Positions 28,832-37,784 of a DNA stretch of 64,000 bases are shown here, one piece after another (positions within the stretch are counted from its first letter, which is position 1; every line of letters begins with the position of its first letter). The position numbers and the translations under genes are program-made. Source of the stretch: Paenibacillus psychroresistens. Its GTDB lineage: Bacteria; Bacillota; Bacilli; Paenibacillales; NBRC-103111. Under the pieces are notes generated by a model. It saw nothing but the letters and a program-made list of their open reading frames with translations, was not told where the DNA came from and did not search any database. Where the stretch lies: the NCBI RefSeq assembly GCF_009728935.1, contig NZ_CP034235.1, forward strand, positions 1,024,501 to 1,088,500, written 5' to 3'.

Positions 28832-30841
28832 ATGATTAACCAACTGGATTCAGTTAAAGATATGCAGGAGAAGAGAAGATGGATGGAAGCGTATATGCCG
28901 GGAAAACCGGTAAATGGGCTGCCTTTTTCTTTCAAATACGGAGGTATCTCTTCCAGTGACTTCCTTGCTGATTTGCCTGCTAAAACGATAATAAGCAAGA
29001 TCGACGAGAATCGTATGGAGCAGACTGTAGTATGGGAGGATGCTGCTTCAGGTCTTCAGATTCGATGTGTAAGTGTTGAATACACCCATTTCCCTGTAAT
29101 AGAGTGGACGTTATATTTTAAAAATAGCGGTTTGAAGAATACAGCTATCCTTAAGAATATTCAATGTCTAGATACTTTTTTTCAACTGGGCATGGATGAA
29201 GATTTTTTACTTCATGGCAATAAGGGAGATACGTGTACTGCGGAGAGCTATGAGCCCTATAAGCTAACATTCGCTGATGGGGAAGAAAAAAAATTCGCAC
29301 CACGAAATGGCAAATCTACCGGCGGGAACGAGGGTTGGCCTTATTACAATCTTCAAAGCTCTGACGGCGGAGTCATAATGGCACTTGGCTGGCCGGGACA
29401 ATGGGCGAGTTCTTTTCAATGGGATAAGAAGGAAGGAATGAATGTCAAGGCTGGTCAAGAACTGACGAATCTATATTTAAAGTCGGGAGAGGAGATTCGC
29501 ACTCCGCTGACTGTACTCTTATTCTGGAAAGGGACTGATATAGTCAGCGCTCAGAATCTATGGCGACGTTGGTTCTGGTTATACAACATGCCTATAACAG
29601 AAAATGCACATCCAGCTCCGTTGACACATATTCAGCTTGCCAGATCATTTACCGATGGGGAGGAGGTCATGTGGGAGCAAGCCAAAGCTTATCAGGAGGC
29701 AGGGATTCAGCCAGATGTTTTCTGGAGAGATGCAAATTGGTACCCATCGGATCAAGGGCCTTTTGAAGGTGGAGATTCTTGGATTAATACAGGTACCTGG
29801 GAAATTGATCGTAGAAGATTCCCAAATGGCTTTAAGGCATTCAGTGATTGGGTACATGAACAGGGGAAGAAATTTCTGCTGTGGTTTGAGCCTGAACGGA
29901 TAGGGGATACCAACTCAACGTTAGCTGTTAATCATCCCGAATGGATGCTGGATGGAACGGAAGCCTGTGGACCTATCCTCCATTTAGGCGACCCAGAAGC
30001 TCTTAGCTGGCTGATCGATCATGTCGACAACCTCATAAAAACAGAAGGAATCGACTGGTATCGGGAAGATATGAATGGTCCGGGTCCTTTGCCTGCTTGG
30101 CGAAAAAACGATCCGTTTAATAGACAAGGAATTACTGAAAATCTATATGTACAAGGGCATTTGGCTTTCTGGGATGCACTTAGGAATAGAAATCCAGGGC
30201 TGCGCATTGATTCATGCGCTTCTGGCGGAAGACGAAATGACCTAGAATCTATGCGGCGAGCGGTGCCGCTTTTAAGGAGTGATTATCAATTTCCAGATGA
30301 GCTTTTCCCTCAGCATAAGCAGCGGATCGTGTTTGAAGCAAATCAATCACATACTTATGGAATTTCATCTTGGTTTCCTTATTATGGTTCCGCAGTCGTT
30401 TCAGCAGACAGCTATCATGCACGCAGCTTTTACATGCCTGCATTCTGCGTAATGCTACCCAAGGATTGGGAGCAAAATCCCGAAACCAGAGCTGCAGTAA
30501 AACGCGCATATGAGGAATGCGTGACTCTTGCACCAATGATGCTTGGAGATTTCTATCCGCTGACGCCTTACAGCCTCCAGCTTGATCAATGGATTGGTTG
30601 GCAATTTAATCGACCAGAAAACGGTGATGGTTTCCTTCAGGTATTCAGACGTATGGATAATAAAGAAGCTTCTCGAAAAATGCAGCTTAAAGGTCTGGAT
30701 CCTTTTGCAATATATTTGGTTATGGATATGGGTGATAGTGTGTCGCTCAGTATCTCAGGAAGAGAATTAATGGAAGAGGGATATTTCCTAGAAATTCTAA
30801 AAAAACCAGAGGCTAGAATAGTCACTTACAAGCGATTGTAA
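28832..30841 (+). CDS. Cytoplasmic GH36 alpha-galactosidase-like enzyme, second copy
   Basis: ATG 28832 follows GGAGG and gives 669 residues; an in-frame start at 28748 lies inside the previous gene. The motifs match the neighbour: WRDANWYPSD, WFEPERIGD, the nucleophile Asp413 in WYREDMN, CASGGRRND and the acid/base Asp484 in LLRSDY. The pair clearly arose by duplication, but the barrel loops differ (a longer DELFPQHKQR region after the acid/base), which suggests different linkages or aglycones. It is the last gene before promoter copy 5. Confidence 0.9.
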   Translation: MINQLDSVKDMQEKRRWMEAYMPGKPVNGLPFSFKYGGISSSDFLADLPAKTIISKIDENRMEQTVVWEDAASGLQIRCVSVEYTHFPVIEWTLYFKNSGLKNTAILKNIQCLDTFFQLGMDEDFLLHGNKGDTCTAESYEPYKLTFADGEEKKFAPRNGKSTGGNEGWPYYNLQSSDGGVIMALGWPGQWASSFQWDKKEGMNVKAGQELTNLYLKSGEEIRTPLTVLLFWKGTDIVSAQNLWRRWFWLYNMPITENAHPAPLTHIQLARSFTDGEEVMWEQAKAYQEAGIQPDVFWRDANWYPSDQGPFEGGDSWINTGTWEIDRRRFPNGFKAFSDWVHEQGKKFLLWFEPERIGDTNSTLAVNHPEWMLDGTEACGPILHLGDPEALSWLIDHVDNLIKTEGIDWYREDMNGPGPLPAWRKNDPFNRQGITENLYVQGHLAFWDALRNRNPGLRIDSCASGGRRNDLESMRRAVPLLRSDYQFPDELFPQHKQRIVFEANQSHTYGISSWFPYYGSAVVSADSYHARSFYMPAFCVMLPKDWEQNPETRAAVKRAYEECVTLAPMMLGDFYPLTPYSLQLDQWIGWQFNRPENGDGFLQVFRRMDNKEASRKMQLKGLDPFAIYLVMDMGDSVSLSISGRELMEEGYFLEILKKPEARIVTYKRL

Positions 30842-30866
30842 TATAAAAGTAAGCAGTCAAAAAACA

Positions 30867-30895
30867 TTGACGACAAAATTAACATATTGTATACT
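30867..30895 (+). promoter_or_regulatory. Promoter with spacer-embedded inverted repeat (copy 5)
   Basis: TTGACG (30867-30872), a 17-base spacer and TATACT (30890-30895) form the promoter. The repeat reads ACAAa-N8-ATTGT. It starts 26 bases after the GH36 stop and feeds the long oxidoreductase operon, linking that operon to the two importer operons. Confidence 0.77.
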
Positions 30896-30925
30896 AAAAT
30901 CAATATAAAGAGAGGATGAGTAAAT

Positions 30926-31720
30926 TTGGAATTCCAAAACAAGGTTGCATTAGTTACAGGCTCGGGAAATGGAATCGGACGTTCGATTGCTATGGCTTTT
31001 GCCAGAGAAGGAGCATCCGTCATCATAGCAGATATAGACGAGCACGATGCAATTAAGACGAAGCAAGAAATTGAGCAGCTAGGCGGTAAAGCAAGCGCTT
31101 TTAGAGCGGATGTCTCTGTAAGCAATGATGTCCAGCAGCTGTTCTCGTTTATTAAAGAAAATTATGGAACTCTGGATATTTTGGTTAATAATGTCGGAAC
31201 GACTATACGTAAGCCAATCGTGCACTTTACGGAAGAGGAATGGGATTTTGTATTTGATACTAATATTAAATCGATGTTCCTATGTGCCAAAGAAGCTGGA
31301 AAAATCATGCTGAAGAAGCAATCCGGAGTTGTTGTAAATATTTCCTCGATACTTGGTCTAGGTGGTGTTTCGCGCAGATTGCCTTATGCTACCTCTAAAG
31401 CAGCGGTTGATAGCTTTACGAAAACAATTGCTTGCGAATGGGCGCTTGATGGAATAAGAGTGAACACCATTGCACCCGGCTATATTCTCACAGAGAGCCT
31501 AAAAGGAGCTTTTGAACAAGGTATATTGTCTGAGGATGATATGGTTCGCAGAACACCGCAGGCTCATTTAGGAACTCCGGATAATATTGCGGATGCTGCC
31601 TTATTCTTATCTTCGGATAAAGCGGCTTTTATTACAGGGACAGTCTTGTATGTGGACGGCGGTTATGCAGCCTATAACGGACCTGAGGTTATTCCTTCTT
31701 TTCACCATAATCTAGAATAA
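30926..31720 (+). CDS. SDR-family NAD(P)-dependent oxidoreductase, copy B
   Basis: The 264-residue short-chain dehydrogenase starts with TTG, 10 bases after AGAGG. An ATG at 30916 is out of frame. It has the cofactor motif TGSGNGIG, NNVG, NISS and YATSK. Most residues, including the long stretch from TEEEWDFVF to APGYILTE, agree with copy A encoded at 14056, and both share the PSFHHN tail. It is the first gene of the catabolic operon, so it probably performs the first oxidation of the free sugar. The acidic residue after the second strand (ADID) favours NAD+ over NADP+. Confidence 0.87.
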   Translation: MEFQNKVALVTGSGNGIGRSIAMAFAREGASVIIADIDEHDAIKTKQEIEQLGGKASAFRADVSVSNDVQQLFSFIKENYGTLDILVNNVGTTIRKPIVHFTEEEWDFVFDTNIKSMFLCAKEAGKIMLKKQSGVVVNISSILGLGGVSRRLPYATSKAAVDSFTKTIACEWALDGIRVNTIAPGYILTESLKGAFEQGILSEDDMVRRTPQAHLGTPDNIADAALFLSSDKAAFITGTVLYVDGGYAAYNGPEVIPSFHHNLE

Positions 31721-31748
31721 TTAAATTACTTAGCTAGGAGGTTATTTG

Positions 31749-32705
31749 ATGAGGAAGGTTGCTATACTTGGAGCCGATATTTTTGAAGATCAGAGAGAGC
31801 TGACGTTGTTTAACACGACTGATATTGAAGCTACTTATTATTCATGCAAGGATCCGCTTGATTTGGTAGATAAGCTAGCTGATATCGATGGGTTAATCGT
31901 CAATCTAGAGAAGGTAACACCTGAGCTCTTGTCGCATTTTGAAAAGCTGAAGGTAGTTGGAAGATATGGAGTCGGTGTAGACAATATTGATTTAAAGGCT
32001 GCGACTGAAAAAAAAGTGGCTGTGATCAATGTACCGGATTATTGCGTAGATGAGGTGGCAGAGCATGCCGTCAGCTTTATTTTTGCAGTTAATAGAAAGC
32101 TGTTTACATCTGCTAGCTTAACTAAGCAAGGCGTTTGGGGAAAAGTAAAGGATTTGAAGCCGATTTATCCCATTAAAGATATCACGCTTGGTGTTGTAGG
32201 CACAGGTCGTATCGGTATGAAGGTTATTCAAACTATGGTGCCATTTGGTACGAAAATTGTTGTTTTTGATCCCTATATTAAGCAAGAGAATTTGCCGGAT
32301 GGTGTGATGCTAGTCAGTTTCGATGAGCTATTGGAGATCTCGGATATCATTACGATCCATTGTCCGTTGACTGAGCAAACTCGGCATCTATTCAATACGG
32401 CAAGCTTTGGAAAAATGCACCGCAAGCCTGCCCTTATTAATGTTTCTCGTGGACCCATCATTGATGAGGTGGATTTATTAGCTGCTTTGGATAATGGAAC
32501 CGTTTCCTTTGCTGCTCTGGATGTTATGGAGGTTGAACCTCCAGCCACAGACGCCCCCTTGCTGCATCATCCTAAGGCAATTGTAACCAATCATATTGCT
32601 TGGTACTCTATACAAGCGGAAGTAAAACTGCGCGATCTTCTCGTCACTAGGGTTATTGATTATCTAGATGGTAAGCCTGTTCCTTCTATAGTAAACAAAT
32701 TTTAA
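31749..32705 (+). CDS. D-isomer-specific 2-hydroxyacid dehydrogenase
   Basis: The 318-residue protein starts at the ATG seven bases after GGAGG. It has the family's N-terminal catalytic half, the NAD-binding GVVGTGRIGMKV, and the catalytic Arg in NVSRGPIIDE, Glu in DVMEVEPP and His in TNHIAWYS. Such enzymes interconvert 2-hydroxy and 2-oxo acids. In this operon it could make or reduce a sugar-derived 2-oxo acid that feeds the E1/E2 complex encoded downstream. CtBP-like and phosphoglycerate dehydrogenase-like relatives cannot be separated by eye. Confidence 0.88.
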   Translation: MRKVAILGADIFEDQRELTLFNTTDIEATYYSCKDPLDLVDKLADIDGLIVNLEKVTPELLSHFEKLKVVGRYGVGVDNIDLKAATEKKVAVINVPDYCVDEVAEHAVSFIFAVNRKLFTSASLTKQGVWGKVKDLKPIYPIKDITLGVVGTGRIGMKVIQTMVPFGTKIVVFDPYIKQENLPDGVMLVSFDELLEISDIITIHCPLTEQTRHLFNTASFGKMHRKPALINVSRGPIIDEVDLLAALDNGTVSFAALDVMEVEPPATDAPLLHHPKAIVTNHIAWYSIQAEVKLRDLLVTRVIDYLDGKPVPSIVNKF

Positions 32706-32743
32706 TGGATCCAAAATTTCAGTAAATCAGAGGAGTGTTATTC

Positions 32744-33169
32744 ATGGGAAAAGGAACTGTAATCAAATCAGCGGAAGTACAAACATTATACGTAGACAAG
32801 ACATATTCATCTAAGATGCTGCTTGATCAAACGAACTCAGAAACAAAAGGGATTCAAATCAATCAGGGGTTTATCTCACCTGGCAGCAAGCATGCAGATC
32901 ATTATCACCATGTTGATTATGATGAGGTTTATTTAATCATGAAAGGTGAAGCGAAGGTTCGTTTGGATGGGGTTGAAACTGACTTGGCAGCTGGCGATGT
33001 TGTCCACATACCTGGTGGAACCATGCATGCAATTGAGAATAAAAGCGATACGGAAGAGCTGGTCATCTTTACTGCATGGTCTAGACACCCAGAGCAAGGA
33101 ATAAATCCAGTTTATGATATGCGCGTTAAGGCTTGGGGAAAATCCTATAAAACCATTGATGAAGAATAA
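32744..33169 (+). CDS. Cupin-domain protein
   Basis: ATG 32744 follows AGAGGAG and gives 141 residues of a single beta-barrel cupin. Motif 1 is HADHYHHVDYDEVYLIMKGE, with clustered metal-binding His and Glu, and motif 2 is PGGTMHAIEN. Single-domain cupins include sugar isomerases, epimerases and small-molecule dioxygenases. Position between a hydroxyacid dehydrogenase and a lactonase makes a sugar or keto-acid isomerase role plausible, but the activity is not recognisable. Confidence 0.8.
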   Translation: MGKGTVIKSAEVQTLYVDKTYSSKMLLDQTNSETKGIQINQGFISPGSKHADHYHHVDYDEVYLIMKGEAKVRLDGVETDLAAGDVVHIPGGTMHAIENKSDTEELVIFTAWSRHPEQGINPVYDMRVKAWGKSYKTIDEE

Positions 33170-33193
33170 GCCCAAGTTTATGCTTACGATGCT

Positions 33194-33210
33194 GGCTTGC
33201 TTCGCAAGCC
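33194..33210 (+). other. Small hairpin before the UlaG-like gene
   Basis: GGCTTGC, loop TTC, GCAAGCC: a perfect 7-base-pair stem. It lies just upstream of the ribosome site AAGGAG. It may adjust local translation or mRNA stability inside the operon. Confidence 0.4.
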
Positions 33211-33225
33211 CTAAGGAGCTATAAG

Positions 33226-34011
33226 ATGATCAATTTATTGGACAATTTGCGAAGCGTAGCGGTTGAGCCTAATCATTTAGCTGTTTGTTCATTAGGTCAG
33301 GCTGGCTATATCTACAAAACAAGTGAAGGTCAATATATCGTTATCGATCCATATTTAACGGATTTCTGTGAGCATCGAATTGGGCTGGCGTTTAAACGGC
33401 TTATGCCCGCTTTAATCGATCCAGCGGAATTAGAAGCATTGCCGCTTACTGCCTATCTGATGACGCATCATCATGAGGATCATTTGGATGTGGAGCTTAT
33501 AGAAGCTTTGAGCGTTGTTGATTTCCCTTTTTATGCACCGCCACAAACCATTGGGATTTTAGTGGAGCTTGGTGTTGCGGCAGAACGATGTCAGCCATTA
33601 TTAAAAAGCTCCATCAGCTATGAGATAGCTGGGGTGAGCATTCATAGTGTTTTCGCGGATCATGGAGATATAGCTCCAGATGCGGTTGGCATAATCGTCC
33701 AATCACAAGGTAAAACGATTTACCATATGGGAGATACCTGTTTGCGGGAAGCAGAATTTCAAGAAATTGCGAATAGGTTTGAGATCGACCTGTTAATTCT
33801 GCCGATTAACGGCAAATACGGCAATATGAATGAAGCGGATGCTGTTAAAGCTATCTCAATTTTAAAGCCAAAGTATGCAGTGCCTTGTCATTTCTGGATG
33901 TTGCCGGGCAACTCAGGTGGAGATCCGGTGGTATTCTTAGAGGGTGTTAAACAGGCTGTGCCCGATACAGAAGCCTTGTTATTCAAGATGGGCGAGATTT
34001 TCGTTGTTTAG
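33226..34011 (+). CDS. Metallo-beta-lactamase-fold lactonase (UlaG-like)
   Basis: The 261-residue protein carries the metal motif THHHEDHLD, a later DHGD, MGDTC and the terminal CHFW. The order matches UlaG-type L-ascorbate-6-phosphate lactonases. The family hydrolyses cyclic lactones or related esters with a metal pair. Here the substrate may be an unphosphorylated sugar lactone or a cyclic oxidation product, since no kinase is encoded nearby. It follows AAGGAG in the middle of the operon. A second, unrelated lactonase-type gene lies at 36871. Confidence 0.82.
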   Translation: MINLLDNLRSVAVEPNHLAVCSLGQAGYIYKTSEGQYIVIDPYLTDFCEHRIGLAFKRLMPALIDPAELEALPLTAYLMTHHHEDHLDVELIEALSVVDFPFYAPPQTIGILVELGVAAERCQPLLKSSISYEIAGVSIHSVFADHGDIAPDAVGIIVQSQGKTIYHMGDTCLREAEFQEIANRFEIDLLILPINGKYGNMNEADAVKAISILKPKYAVPCHFWMLPGNSGGDPVVFLEGVKQAVPDTEALLFKMGEIFVV

Positions 34012-34040
34012 AATTGACTAATTACATTGAGGTGTAAGCG

Positions 34041-34808
34041 ATGGATTTGAGTAATAAGGTAGTTTTAGTAACTGGCGCGGGGATTGGGATTGGCAAAGGG
34101 ATTGCGCTTCATCTTGCAGCTTGCGGGGCCGACGTTATCGTTAATTACCGCAGCAGTGAGAAACAAGCCTTGGAAGTGGTTGAACAGATTCAAGCAATGG
34201 GAAGAAAAGCAATAGCCATTAAAGCGGATATATCCTCCGTTAAAGAAATAAATGCCATGATCGAGCAAGCGAAGGAAGCTTTTGGGACGATTCATGTTCT
34301 GGTTAACAATTCAGCCTATTGCCCGACAATTGATTTTTTTGATGTCACGGAAGAAAGCTGGGATGAGGTACTGGATACGAATCTCAAAGGCAGCTTCTTT
34401 ACTGCACAAGCTTGTGCGAGGGAAATGGTCAAACATGGCGGCGGGAAAATTATCAATATCAGCTCGGTCCATGCACTGCTTACTATGACCAAATATGCGG
34501 CTTATGCATCCTCTAAAGGCGGGATGAACGCCTTAACCCGACAATTAGCATTGGATTTGGCGCATCTCAACATCCAAGTGAACGCCGTATCACCTGGTGC
34601 GACCGAGGTGGAGAAGAATTTAGCGCATCCACTCCATGATAGCTTGGCAGTAGGCAAACAAATTCCCGCAGGAAGAATTGGCATGCCCAAGGATGTGGCA
34701 ACCGTTGTCGCCTTTTTCGCTTCATCGGCTTCAGATTTTGTTACAGGGCAAGTCCTTACGGTTGACGGGGGCTCCAGCACGCAGTTTTACTTGAAATCGG
34801 TGGATTAG
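34041..34808 (+). CDS. SDR-family oxidoreductase
   Basis: The 255-residue short-chain dehydrogenase has a cofactor motif TGAGIGIGKG, NNSA, NISS, the catalytic YASSK and a C-terminal TVDGG. The residues after the second strand (NYRSS) suggest NADP(H), as in FabG-like enzymes, unlike copy B. That would allow it to act in the reductive direction or on a different intermediate. It precedes the E1-alpha gene by 13 bases, so the two are probably translated together. Confidence 0.85.
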   Translation: MDLSNKVVLVTGAGIGIGKGIALHLAACGADVIVNYRSSEKQALEVVEQIQAMGRKAIAIKADISSVKEINAMIEQAKEAFGTIHVLVNNSAYCPTIDFFDVTEESWDEVLDTNLKGSFFTAQACAREMVKHGGGKIINISSVHALLTMTKYAAYASSKGGMNALTRQLALDLAHLNIQVNAVSPGATEVEKNLAHPLHDSLAVGKQIPAGRIGMPKDVATVVAFFASSASDFVTGQVLTVDGGSSTQFYLKSVD

Positions 34809-34821
34809 GTGAGGTGGAATT

Positions 34822-35769
34822 ATGGCACATACGTTGCCAGATTTTTATAAAAAAATGCAGCAGATTCGTTTATTCGAGGAGCAGGCAATTGAGCTTTATA
34901 AAGAAGGGCTGGTTGGCGGTTCTTATCATTCTTATATCGGGCAGGAAGCCATAGCCACAGGTGTATGCACCGCTTTGCGTGCAGTGGATTATATCACAAC
35001 AACCTATCGAGGCCGTGGTCAGCATCTTGCTAAAGGCGCGGATCCGCAAAAGCTGTTTGCAGAGATTCTTGGCAAAATCGATGGCTATTGCAAGGGCAAG
35101 GGTGGACCGATGCATATTGCCGCACCTGAAATTGGCATTTTAGGGGCAAACGGCATTGTCGGCGCTGGAGTTCCGATTGCAGCAGGCGGCGCATTGTCTG
35201 CCAAAATGAATGGACTTGATCGCATTTCAGTGGCTTTTTTTGGCGATGGAGCGATGAATCAAGGTGTGATCTATGAAGCGATGAATTTGGCCGCGTTGTG
35301 GGATTTGCCAATGCTGTTCGTTTGTGAGAACAATGAATATTCGGAAATGACTCCGATTCGCGATTCCGTTAAGGTATTGGATTTTATTGGCCGCGCGGCT
35401 TCATTAGGGATTCAAGGTGTTACAGTAGATGGCAATGACGCAGAGGCTGTTTATGCGGAAACGCTGAAAGCTATGGAACGAGCTAGCAAGGGCGAGGGTC
35501 CAACCTTCATGGAAGCGAAAACCTATCGATTGCAAGGCCATATGTATGGGGATTCCGAGATCTATCGAAGCAAGGATGAAGTCCAAGCGTGGAAAGAGAA
35601 GGATCCCATCAAGCGTGCAAAAGAAAAGCTGCTGCAGCAGGGCCAGGCTACTGAAAGCCAGATAGAGCAGTGGATTTCTGACATAAAAGCCGAGCTTAAT
35701 ACGGCGGTTGAAGCAGCTAGAATTAGCTCCGAACCAAGCTACGATGAAATTTATACGGATGTTGTCTAA
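34822..35769 (+). CDS. 2-Oxoacid/acetoin dehydrogenase-type E1 alpha subunit
   Basis: The 315-residue thiamine-diphosphate enzyme subunit has the full length of AcoA/PdhA-type proteins. SYIGQEAIATG, TTYRGRGQHLAKG and GGPMHIA are typical, and the cofactor-binding motif runs from GDGAMNQG to ENNEYSE. With E1 beta (38686) and E2 (40194) it would decarboxylate a 2-oxo acid, or cleave an acetoin-like ketol, and pass the product to lipoamide. Its place among sugar oxidoreductases, separated from its partners by three genes, suggests a special sugar-derived substrate. Confidence 0.9.
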   Translation: MAHTLPDFYKKMQQIRLFEEQAIELYKEGLVGGSYHSYIGQEAIATGVCTALRAVDYITTTYRGRGQHLAKGADPQKLFAEILGKIDGYCKGKGGPMHIAAPEIGILGANGIVGAGVPIAAGGALSAKMNGLDRISVAFFGDGAMNQGVIYEAMNLAALWDLPMLFVCENNEYSEMTPIRDSVKVLDFIGRAASLGIQGVTVDGNDAEAVYAETLKAMERASKGEGPTFMEAKTYRLQGHMYGDSEIYRSKDEVQAWKEKDPIKRAKEKLLQQGQATESQIEQWISDIKAELNTAVEAARISSEPSYDEIYTDVV

Positions 35770-35787
35770 GTAAAGGAGATGAGGAGC

Positions 35788-36867
35788 ATGGCAAGATTTT
35801 TCGGAAAAGAGCTGGATCGCAAGGAGCTGCTGAAACGAATTGGTCATATGTCTCAGCTTGCTTATATTCAACCTTTCGAATACACCGAGGGTAAGGCTCA
35901 AGGTATTAAAGCCTTGAATGTTGCTAATGGAACTGGCTTGGAGTTTACCCTGCTGGAAAGCAAATGTCTGGATATGATCAGTATGAAATATAAAGGCATG
36001 AATTTGAATTTCTTGCCAAAGTCGGGGATTGTTTCACCTGCGCTGGCTGATATGAACGGTACGGAGTTCATGCGTTCCATCTCTGGCGGAATGCTCTATA
36101 CCTGCGGTTTACGGAATGTGGGCACAACTGCAGTAGATGGCGGCTTAAATCAGGTATTTCACGGAAATTTGAAGAATACACCGGCTGAAAAAGTAAACGC
36201 TTTCGCAGCTTGGCAAGGCGACGATTACGTACTTAAGGTTTCCGGGGAAATGAATGAATCGGCTATTTTTAATGAGAATCTACTGCTGAAACGCACGATC
36301 TCGACAAAAGCAGGCGCTAAATCGGTGCTCATTGAGGATCGCGTTGAAAATCAAGGCTTTGAAGAGCAGGAGCTAATGCTGCTTTATCATGTTAATGTTG
36401 GATTTCCTATCCTAGACGAAAATTCGAGACTTCTTATTCCTAAATCGAAAACAGTGGCAAGGGATCCCTTATCTCAAACGGGAATTGCTGAATTTGCACA
36501 ATTAACTGCCCCTGTAGATGGTTATACAGAGCAAGTATTCAGTCATGAAACAGCAAGCAATAGCGAGGGAATGACTGGTGCTGCTGTAATCAACGATCAA
36601 TTGGGTATCGGTGTCTATATTAAATACAATGCGAATATGCTGCCAAATTTGGTCGAGTGGAAATCGATGAGATCAGGCGATTATGCATTGGGCATAATGC
36701 CAGCAACCTGCAATGTAAAAGGCAGAACCTTCGAAAGAGAATCAGGTACGCTTCGCAGGATTAATTCTTTTGAAACACTTGATTTTTCGCTTGAAATAGG
36801 TGTGCTGGATGGCAAGGATGATATTGAAAGCTTTGAACAGTTTATTCGTCAACTCGAAGGAGAATAA
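35788..36867 (+). CDS. DUF4432 aldose 1-epimerase-like protein
   Basis: The start at 35788 (MARFFGKELDRK) lies 9 bases after AAAGGAG; the ATG at 35779 is too close to it. The 359-residue protein resembles the DUF4432 branch of the galactose mutarotase fold (LPKSGIVSP, SGGMLYTCGLRNVG, YHVNVGFPILDE). It probably accelerates anomer exchange or another step on a free sugar or sugar acid, which fits a pathway starting from unphosphorylated sugars. The precise activity is unknown. Confidence 0.82.
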   Translation: MARFFGKELDRKELLKRIGHMSQLAYIQPFEYTEGKAQGIKALNVANGTGLEFTLLESKCLDMISMKYKGMNLNFLPKSGIVSPALADMNGTEFMRSISGGMLYTCGLRNVGTTAVDGGLNQVFHGNLKNTPAEKVNAFAAWQGDDYVLKVSGEMNESAIFNENLLLKRTISTKAGAKSVLIEDRVENQGFEEQELMLLYHVNVGFPILDENSRLLIPKSKTVARDPLSQTGIAEFAQLTAPVDGYTEQVFSHETASNSEGMTGAAVINDQLGIGVYIKYNANMLPNLVEWKSMRSGDYALGIMPATCNVKGRTFERESGTLRRINSFETLDFSLEIGVLDGKDDIESFEQFIRQLEGE

Positions 36868-36870
36868 GCC

Positions 36871-37770
36871 ATGGAGAACTATGAGATCATTGCTGATTTT
36901 ACTTATTTGTGTGGAGAGAGTCCGATTTGGGATGAGGTCAAGCAGCAATTCTGGTGGACCGATATGCTGACTGGCAAGCTTTATGTATATGAGCCTCAAA
37001 GTGGCTCTGTGAAGCAAGCTGCGGAAGGGCCAAACGTTAGCGGTTTTACGATGAATAAACGTGGTGGATTAGTCTGTGCCACGCATCAAGGTTTATATCT
37101 TTGGGATGAGTTTAACGGCTTTCAGCTTATCGCGGATCAGTTCGAAGGCAACCGACTTCGCTCCAATGATGCTACAGCCGATGCAGCAGGCAGATTCTTA
37201 TTCGGAACCACATTCTATGGACCGGATAGCGCGGAATACCCGTTAGGTAAGCTGTACAAAGTAGAAAAGGATGGCTCTATTTCTATTTTAGATGAGGATA
37301 TTCATCTCTCCAATGGCTTGGGCTTCTCACCAGACAACAAAACACTTTATTACACAGATACGGTTCTGAGGGTTATTTATGCCTACGATTACGATTTGCA
37401 GCAAGGCACTGTATCCAACCGCCGTGTTTTTGTTCAGGTTCCCGAGCATGAAGGCATACCGGATGGTTTGACGGTAGATGCAGAAGGCTTTGTCTGGTCG
37501 GCGCAATGGTATGGAGGCTGCTTAGTACGTTACAATCCGCAGGGCCAGGTGGATCAGGTTCTACAAGTGCCTGCCAAGCAAACCTCATCCGTGATTTTTG
37601 GCGGTGCCGATCTTACGGATATTTATGTAACTACAGCAGGGTTAAGTGTCACGCTGCCGGTCGCGCCACAAGGCTATGATTTCCATGCAGCGGATATAGG
37701 CGGACCGGTTTATCGTTATAATCTCGGGATTAAAGGCAAGCCTGAATATGCGGCGGATATTACTAAATGA
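36871..37770 (+). CDS. SMP-30/gluconolactonase-family lactonase
   Basis: The 299-residue six-bladed beta-propeller starts three bases after the preceding stop. The metal-binding Glu is in CGESPIWDE; RSNDATADAAGRFLFGT, LSNGLGFSPD and IPDGLTVDAEG match the family. Such enzymes hydrolyse aldono-lactones to aldonic acids after a sugar dehydrogenase has acted. It is strong evidence that an SDR of this operon makes a sugar lactone. Confidence 0.9.
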   Translation: MENYEIIADFTYLCGESPIWDEVKQQFWWTDMLTGKLYVYEPQSGSVKQAAEGPNVSGFTMNKRGGLVCATHQGLYLWDEFNGFQLIADQFEGNRLRSNDATADAAGRFLFGTTFYGPDSAEYPLGKLYKVEKDGSISILDEDIHLSNGLGFSPDNKTLYYTDTVLRVIYAYDYDLQQGTVSNRRVFVQVPEHEGIPDGLTVDAEGFVWSAQWYGGCLVRYNPQGQVDQVLQVPAKQTSSVIFGGADLTDIYVTTAGLSVTLPVAPQGYDFHAADIGGPVYRYNLGIKGKPEYAADITK

Positions 37771-37784
37771 AGGGGGTTATTCAT

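Noticed and set aside
35404..35901. A 165-codon open frame on the minus strand
   Set aside because: It lies antisense to the E1-alpha and DUF4432 genes, has no ribosome site and shows no recognisable domain.
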